From Elephas maximus indicus (Eukaryota; Chordata; Mammalia; Proboscidea; Elephantidae), in NCBI RefSeq assembly GCF_024166365.1, contig NC_064826.1, positions 22,282,001 through 22,346,000 on the forward strand: 64,000 bases of DNA, read 5' to 3'. Positions within the stretch are counted from its first letter, which is position 1. Each line of letters begins with the position of its first letter. Positions 58,835 through 64,000 of the stretch are shown in pieces. The translations under genes were made by a program, and so were the position numbers. The notes under the pieces were generated by a model. The model searched no databases. It saw only the letters and a list, made by a program, of their open reading frames with translations, and was not told where the DNA came from.

Positions 58835-59022
58835 AGTCCCTGGGTTGCGCAAACAGTTAAGTACTTGGCTACTAACCAAAACGTTGGCAGTTCGAATCTA
58901 CCCAGAGGTACCTCAGAAGTAAGGCCTGGTCATCTATGGAGCACAGTTCTACTCTGAAACACATGGGGTCCCCAGGAGTTGGAACTGACCTGGGGGCAAC
59001 TGGTTTAGTTTGGTTTATTAGT
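58835..59022 (+). repeat. AfroSINE, long type
   Basis: AAGTCCCTGGGTTGCGCAAA at the head, TACCCAGAGGTACCTCAGAA in the middle, GAACTGACCTGGGGGCAACT at the end. Confidence 0.9.
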
Positions 59023-59039
59023 CACTAAATAATTTTCTT

Positions 59040-59495
59040 TTTTTTTTTTTTTAATGTTCCCAGTTCTCCTCCTGGGCACCTGGCCACCTGCGTGGTCACT
59101 TGCGTGGATTCGATCTATAGAAACCCATGTATGATTCCCCTTCTTCCCTCTCCCGTCCTAAAACATGACCATCGAGTTTTCTTTTTAACCGCCATCAAAT
59201 CTACCTCACCCTACCTATTGAGGAAAGGAAGTTAGACTCCCCACCACACCTTGTGGCGGACAGTCACTGTGACAGCTCATGCAAGGGCCCAGTGTCTGGT
59301 ACACTGCAGGACTCACTGAAGGGTATTTTTCTTCCCCCCTTTTCCTTTTATGATCTCATGAAAAATGTGAATTCTTATTTCTCGCAAGAAAGCTGAATCC
59401 TTGTGTATTTTTTTTACAGCAATGTAGAGAAATATTTACACAAGAGATTTTTTAATTTTAGGGTTGAATAACTGCAGGTATGATTTCACAGCTCC
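59040..59495. other. Intergenic, nothing recognised
   Basis: A T run is followed by unique-looking sequence. There is no gene. It is not assigned to a repeat. Confidence 0.35.
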
Positions 59496-59497
59496 AA

Positions 59498-59895
59498 TAA
59501 GTTGTTGTTGTTGTGTGCCTGTTGTGTCAACCCCAACTCATGGCAACCCTGTAGGACAGAGTAGAACTGCCCCTTAGGGTGTCCTATGCTATATTGGCAC
59601 AGTGGTTAAGCGTGCTCAGGTGCTAACTGATAGGTCAGTGGTTCGAACCCATCAGCTGCTCCTCAGGAGAAAGATGTAATAGTCTGCTTCTGTAAAGAGT
59701 TACAGCCTTGGAAACCGTGTGGGACAGTTCCACTCTGTTCTATAGGGCCTCTACGAGTTGGAATTGACTTGACAGCAATGGATAATCTTTATGGAAGCAG
59801 ATCACCAGGTCTTTTCTCCCACTGCTAGTGGGTTTGAACTGCTAGCCTCTCAGTTAGCAGCGATGTGCTTAATATTTTCACCACCAGGGCCTTAA
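59498..59895 (-). repeat. AfroSINE split by another AfroSINE
   Basis: The antisense tail part (TTGTTGTTGTGTGCCTGTTG through CCCCTTAGGGTG) continues after the inner copy with ATCTTTATGGAAGCAGATCA and GCTAGCCTCTCAGTTAGCAG. Confidence 0.85.
59588..59786 (+). repeat. AfroSINE nested in an antisense AfroSINE
   Basis: GGCACAGTGGTTAAGCGTGC at the head; GAATTGACTTGACAGCAATG at the end. Confidence 0.88.
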
Positions 59896-60180
59896 AATAT
59901 GTGATAGAGTTTCCTAATTGTCTCCCACTGTTTATTCTCCTCTTCTCCCTTAATAATAGCATCCCAATAGCATATTGCTGCCTCAAGCTAAAGGACATTT
60001 GCCATGGTCCCTTTTAGACGATGAGATAGGAAAAGGAAGCGTTGTAAGAGATTTCCGTGAAGGCTCTTTCTACGGGAGTAGGTGCCTCCTGTCTCTTCCT
60101 GTGCTCCATTCTGCTGTCTAGGATGTGGATGCAGTGACTGAAGCTCTAACAGCCCTTTTGGACAATACTATGTACGGTGG

Positions 60181-60370
60181 AGGAGCCCTTGTGGTGCAGT
60201 GGTTAAGTGTTTGGCTGCTAACCAAAAGGTCGGGGGTTTGAACCCACCAGCCACTCCACGGAAGAAAGATAGTGGCAGCCTGCTTCTGTAAAGATTTACG
60301 ACCTTGGAAACCTTGTGGGAGCAGTTTTACTCTGTCCTGTAGGGTCACTGCGACTTAACAGCAATGGTTT
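60181..60370 (+). repeat. AfroSINE
   Basis: GGAGCCCTTGTGGTGCAGTG at the head, with GTCGGGGGTTTGAACCCACC as the B-box region. Confidence 0.92.
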
Positions 60371-60654
60371 ATTTTTATTTTTTTTGAATGGGTGGTGGAG
60401 AGTGAGCCTGAAGGTACATGGATCCTGGGTCACTTAGTGGAGTGCCATGTAAACCATGGACTCTCCACTTCTTGATTTCTTCTAGATGAAAGAGAAATTT
60501 CTCACTTGTTTATGGTACTGTTGTATTGAGTTTTTTTGTTTATGTGACCCTGAACCTAATCAACTCATTTAACTGACTTTCAATTAACTAACTTGTTAAA
60601 TTAATGACATTCCCCACTTTCTCAGTAAAGTCTACTAATCACTGGATGCTCCTG

Positions 60655-60850
60655 ACTCCTAAACGTTCTCCAGGGGAGTTAGTCTCACACTCACCCAGAG
60701 GGCTTGTTAAACCCGAGATTACTGGGCCTCACCCCTAGAGTTTCTGATTATGTCTGGGGTGGGACCTGAGAATTTTGCATTTCTAACAAGTTCCCAGAGG
60801 TTGCTGATGATACTGGCCTGGGGACACACTTTGAGAACCACTGATCTAGT
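60655..60850. mobile_element. Old hAT-Charlie-type MITE
   Basis: CCCAGAGGGCTTGTTAAACC, CACCCCTAGAGTTTCTGATT, GCATTTCTAACAAGTTCCCA and the end CTTTGAGAACCACTGATC match a common placental hAT short element. The subfamily is not named. Confidence 0.7.
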
Positions 60851-60879
60851 ACACCACATTCTCCTGTTTTTTTTTGTTA

Positions 60880-61420
60880 CCAGCTGAGCTGAATGTTACC
60901 AACAATCGTGTTCGTTCTCAAACCCGTTTATATGTATTGCACTTGTGATTGCCATTATGTAATTTAATTAAATGCTACATAAACCTATGAAAAATCAGTT
61001 GGAAAGGGAGTTTTTCTAAGGAAAACTAAGTTGAATCTTATGTGGACGGTCGATCGACTTTGATGGAGCTAATATAGGTACTCATAAAAAACTACTGCCA
61101 AGTTGGGTTTGGTGAGATAACTTGCAGGTCAGAAAAAAAGAGTCTGTAAAATTCTAGAGAGACTACCCATTCATGTTGCTTTAAAAAGGTTTTTAAATTA
61201 TCGTTTTAATTTAAATAAGTCAAGTCTGTAAATTGTAAATGTTCTATGGCTATGATCTACTCATATAGAACTTCAAGAGTTGGTTTCAGGTTTTTTTTTT
61301 TTTTTTTAAAGCTTTAGATCTACACTAGAAAATTGGGAAACCAAGGTATGCTTAAATATTTTAAACTAAAGTGACAGTCTAAATTAAAATAAAATGTTGA
61401 AATCAAAATTATTTAAAGTA
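60880..61420. other. AT-rich intergenic block without recognised repeats
   Basis: It includes CATTATGTAATTTAATTAAA and a GGTCGATCGACTTTGATG stretch. No gene. It may hold regulatory sequence, but nothing here proves it. Confidence 0.3.
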
Positions 61421-61422
61421 TG

Positions 61423-62111
61423 TGTTGTGAATTGAATTGTGTCCCTCAAAAATGTGTCAACTTGGCTAGACCACAATTCCCAGTATTGTGTGGTTGTCTA
61501 CCATTTTGTGATCTGATGTGATTATCCTATGTGTTATAAATCCTACCTCTATGATATTAGTGAGGCAGGATTAGAGCCAGTTATGTTAATGAAGCAGGAC
61601 TCAATCTATAGAATTAGGTTGTATCTTGAGTCAATCTCTTTTGAGATATAAAAGAGAGAAGTCAGCAGAAAGGAGGGGGACCTCATATCACCAAGAAAGA
61701 AGAGCCAGGAATGAGTGCATCCTTTGGACCCAGGGCCCCTGTGCTAAGAAGCTCCTAGACCTGGGGAAGATTGGTGACAAGGGCCTTCTCCCAGGCTGAC
61801 AGATACAGAAAGTCTTCCCCTGGAGCTAGCACGCTGAATTTGGACTTCTAGCCTCCTAGGCTGTGAGAGAATAAATTTCTATTTGTTAAAGCCATCCATT
61901 TGTGGTATTTTGGTTGTAGCAGCTCTAGGTAACTAAGGGAGCCCTGGTGCTGCAGTGGTTAAGAGCTACTGCTGCTTAACAGAAGGTCGGCAGTTCCAAC
62001 CTACAGTCGCTCCTTGGAAACCCTATGGGGCAGTTCTACTCTGTCCTATAGGGTTGTGATGAGTCAGAATCAACTCCACGGCAAAGGATTGTGTTGTAGG
62101 TAACTAAGACA
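61423..62111 (+). mobile_element. Solo LTR, ERVL-MaLR type, with a SINE inserted (fossil)
   Basis: It begins TGTTGTGAATTGAATTGTGT and ends GTAACTAAGACA, interrupted near its 3' end by an AfroSINE at 61938-62096. Old, broken, solo. Confidence 0.8.
61938..62096 (+). repeat. AfroSINE in the LTR, with target duplication
   Basis: The 12-bp target duplication TAGGTAACTAAG lies at 61926-61937 and 62097-62108. The head is GGAGCCCTGGTGCTGCAGTG. Confidence 0.93.
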
Positions 62112-62404
62112 ATGTGGTTCCTTGCTTTCTTGCTTTGGCTTCCTTTTTCAGTGAATTGATTGAGCTTGGGTTTCCTCAAACGCAGAGCCTGGGGGAATGG
62201 CTTCCCTGCTATTACTTTAGTAGGGAATGTAATCCAAGGAGGTTGAGGAAAAGTGGAGTGAGGAAGGAAGGAAGGAGAGATAACATGGGAATACCACATG
62301 GAGCTGGCCTGCACTTGGAATCTCATGTGACTGATTTCTTGATCTTACAGGACCATTTTCTGAGAGGCTATATCAATGACTGCTTTTCAGCATGGTATGT
62401 CTAA

Positions 62405-62600
62405 TGAAAGGAGCCCTGGTAGTGCAACAGTTAAGCGCTTGGCTGCTAACCAAAAGGTTGGTGGTTTGAATCCATCCAGTGGCTCTGCAGGAGAAGGACC
62501 TGGTGATTATAGCCAAGAAAACCCTATGGGGCAGTTCTGCTCTGTCACATAGAGGTCACTAGGAGTAGGAATTGACTTGATGACACCCAACCACAATATA
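62405..62600 (+). repeat. AfroSINE
   Basis: AAAGGAGCCCTGGTAGTGCA at the head, GTTGGTGGTTTGAATCCATC in the body, and GGAATTGACTTGATGACACC at the end. Confidence 0.92.
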
Positions 62601-62689
62601 GCTAAGGGAGAAGGGAGAGGAATTTACTTGCTCTTTCTCATCTCCCACTGGTTTAAAGTTTGCTCCATGGGTGTAAGCAGGGGCAGATT

Positions 62690-62955
62690 AGCCAATAGGC
62701 AAGGTAAGCATGGTGTTTACCTTGCTTACCAGGTCATCTGGCGAGAATAATTTCACCGCAACAAAGGTTCTGCTTCTAGGTATGGCTGGCATCTTTCTCT
62801 CTCTCAACCTCACAGCACCTTCTTACGGAATCAAAACCTCTTTTCAAATTTACAAATGCTGACAGGGACGGATGACCCAGTAGGCAAGGTAAACACAAGC
62901 CTTACTTGTGCTTGCTTACTAATCTGTAGTGAAGAATTTCACGTTTTTCACCACA
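62690..62955. repeat. Two-copy hairpin-containing repeat
   Basis: Two units share CAGTAGGCAAGGTAAACA/CAATAGGCAAGGTAAGCA, the CTTGCTTAC segment and a GAATAATTTCACCGCA/GAAGAATTTCACGTTT end. The first has the inverted repeat CAAGGTAA..TTACCTTG around a 9-nt loop (about 62719-62743). The second has CACAAG..CTTGTG. I do not recognise the family. Confidence 0.55.
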
Positions 62956-62956
62956 T

Positions 62957-63070
62957 CAAAGATATAATCTTTATGGGAGCAGATCAGCAGGTCTTTCTCC
63001 TATGCATGGGCTTGAACTGCCAATCTTTTGGTTAGCAGCCTAGGGCTTAACTGTTGCGCCACCAGGATAA
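62957..63070 (-). repeat. AfroSINE, 5' half
   Basis: Antisense: ATCTTTATGGGAGCAGATCA, GAACTGCCAATCTTTTGGTT, GTTGCGCCACCAGGATAACC. Confidence 0.88.
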
Positions 63071-63074
63071 CCAT

Positions 63075-63915
63075 AATTTCTGAAAAGATGTAAGGTGAGA
63101 GTGTTAGCAAAATGAACTACAGTCCCTAATAGAGTTCCTTGGCTGTAGTAGAAAATCATTATCTCCCTCCTTCACCACTAATTCTAGATTTTTCTCTCCC
63201 TTGGTCAACATTTTTGCTGGCCTGGGTTTCTTTAATAGTGGAGTAACCCAGACCTTCATCCTTGAAGAAACTGAATGCCTAGTTGCCTTAGCCTTGTCAG
63301 GCACGGGTTGCTCAATTGTCCATTCACTGTTATCACTGGAATGGAAGCACCAAGAGATCCTTCAGTGAACCTCCTGGTTTCAGACATACTCCTTCCCACC
63401 CACATTGTGTAGTATCAACCTTCACTTTTCATGGTAATTAGAAATAAACTCCTGTATTTGCCTGTTGGTCTACTGGCATGAGGAGGTGAAAGTGACCAGG
63501 TAGGAGTTGAGGCTTCAAGGTCAGTAGAACACATACTCTGCTCCCTGGTAGAAGCATCCTCCTCCCTCTCATCCCACTCAGGACCAGAATCCCTAACATG
63601 GCAGAGCTCAAGGTTAAGGGAATGGGAAGCACCAATTCTGTGAGTGGTCACTGGGAGTGATGGTGAGAGAAGTTAATCCTACTTCTATTCACTGGTTCTT
63701 GGACTTGGGTGTTCTAGCTATTAGAGACGCAGAATCGTATATTCTGTTGGTTCAGTGTCTATACTATATACAGGAAAAGAGTGCAATAACCTTGTACAGT
63801 GCTATTCCAGCCCCTTAGACAAGCTTTAACAGGCCATTACGTTGTTCTATTAGGCTAGATGTTTCAGATGGAGCTGAAGGAGTAATCTTTTAAAAATATC
63901 CTGTTTAAAGGAGCC
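63075..63915. other. Intergenic, nothing recognised
   Basis: Unique-looking sequence, with no gene or repeat call. Confidence 0.35.
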
Positions 63916-64000
63916 TGTTATGGATTGAATTGTGTCCCCCCAAAATAATGTGTGCTGACTTGGCTACTCCGTGATTCCCAGTATTGTGTGATTGTTCACC
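63916..64000 (+). mobile_element. LTR, ERVL-MaLR type, cut by window end (fossil)
   Basis: It begins TGTTATGGATTGAATTGTGT and matches the first 85 bp of the 26750 family, then runs off the window. Confidence 0.8.

Overview
The window is nuclear DNA from a placental mammal, most likely an afrotherian and probably an elephant or another paenungulate. The main sign is one tRNA-derived SINE family, present about 30 times, whose head reads GGAGCCCTGGTGG, has A- and B-box-like motifs and a tail with GAGTCGGAATCGACTCGA-like text and CAA-rich ends. I recognise this as AfroSINE. Other support: intron-split genes that match human proteins closely, two CpG islands, MIR and L1M relics, and ERVL/MaLR-type LTRs. 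The species call is inference; the gene calls rest on direct translation and on human and mouse proteins recalled from memory.

Four protein-coding genes occupy the first 36 kb in the order PAX4(+), FSCN3(-), ARF5(-), GCC1(+). This is the inverted equivalent of human 7q32.1 (GCC1, ARF5, FSCN3, PAX4, SND1). All four can be spliced by eye into complete reading frames: PAX4 343 aa, FSCN3 495 aa, ARF5 180 aa, GCC1 775 aa. They are neighbours but not one pathway: PAX4 is a pancreatic endocrine transcription factor, FSCN3 a testis fascin, and ARF5 and GCC1 both act at the Golgi.

Layout: 1-4 kb is the PAX4 upstream flank with a candidate endocrine enhancer. 4.2-8.4 kb is PAX4. 8.4-13.8 kb is intergenic with microsatellites, SINEs, MER5A and MIR. 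13.8-19.5 kb is FSCN3, whose third intron holds an old L1. 21.5-24.8 kb is ARF5 with its CpG-island promoter. 25-32 kb is a repeat-dense spacer with nested insertions, LTR fossils, an ERVL pol relic and a piggyBac-like insertion inside a SINE. 32.2-37.4 kb is GCC1 with its CpG island and probable 3' UTR. 37-64 kb is intergenic, toward ZNF800 if human order holds, and is dominated by repeats.

The most striking element is a full-length LINE-1 on the minus strand (47.8-53.8 kb). Both its ORFs are open, it has a long poly(A) tail and exact 17-bp target-site duplications. It sits inside an older retroposon that itself sits inside an LTR, with readable target duplications at both non-LTR levels. 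Other points worth checking are a GC-AG intron and a shifted start codon in FSCN3, a pair of direct repeats flanking PAX4, a SINE with a tRNA-Gly-like head, several retroposons sharing one 3' tail motif, and an AT-rich, repeat-free block at 57.86-58.28 kb that looks like a conserved non-coding element.
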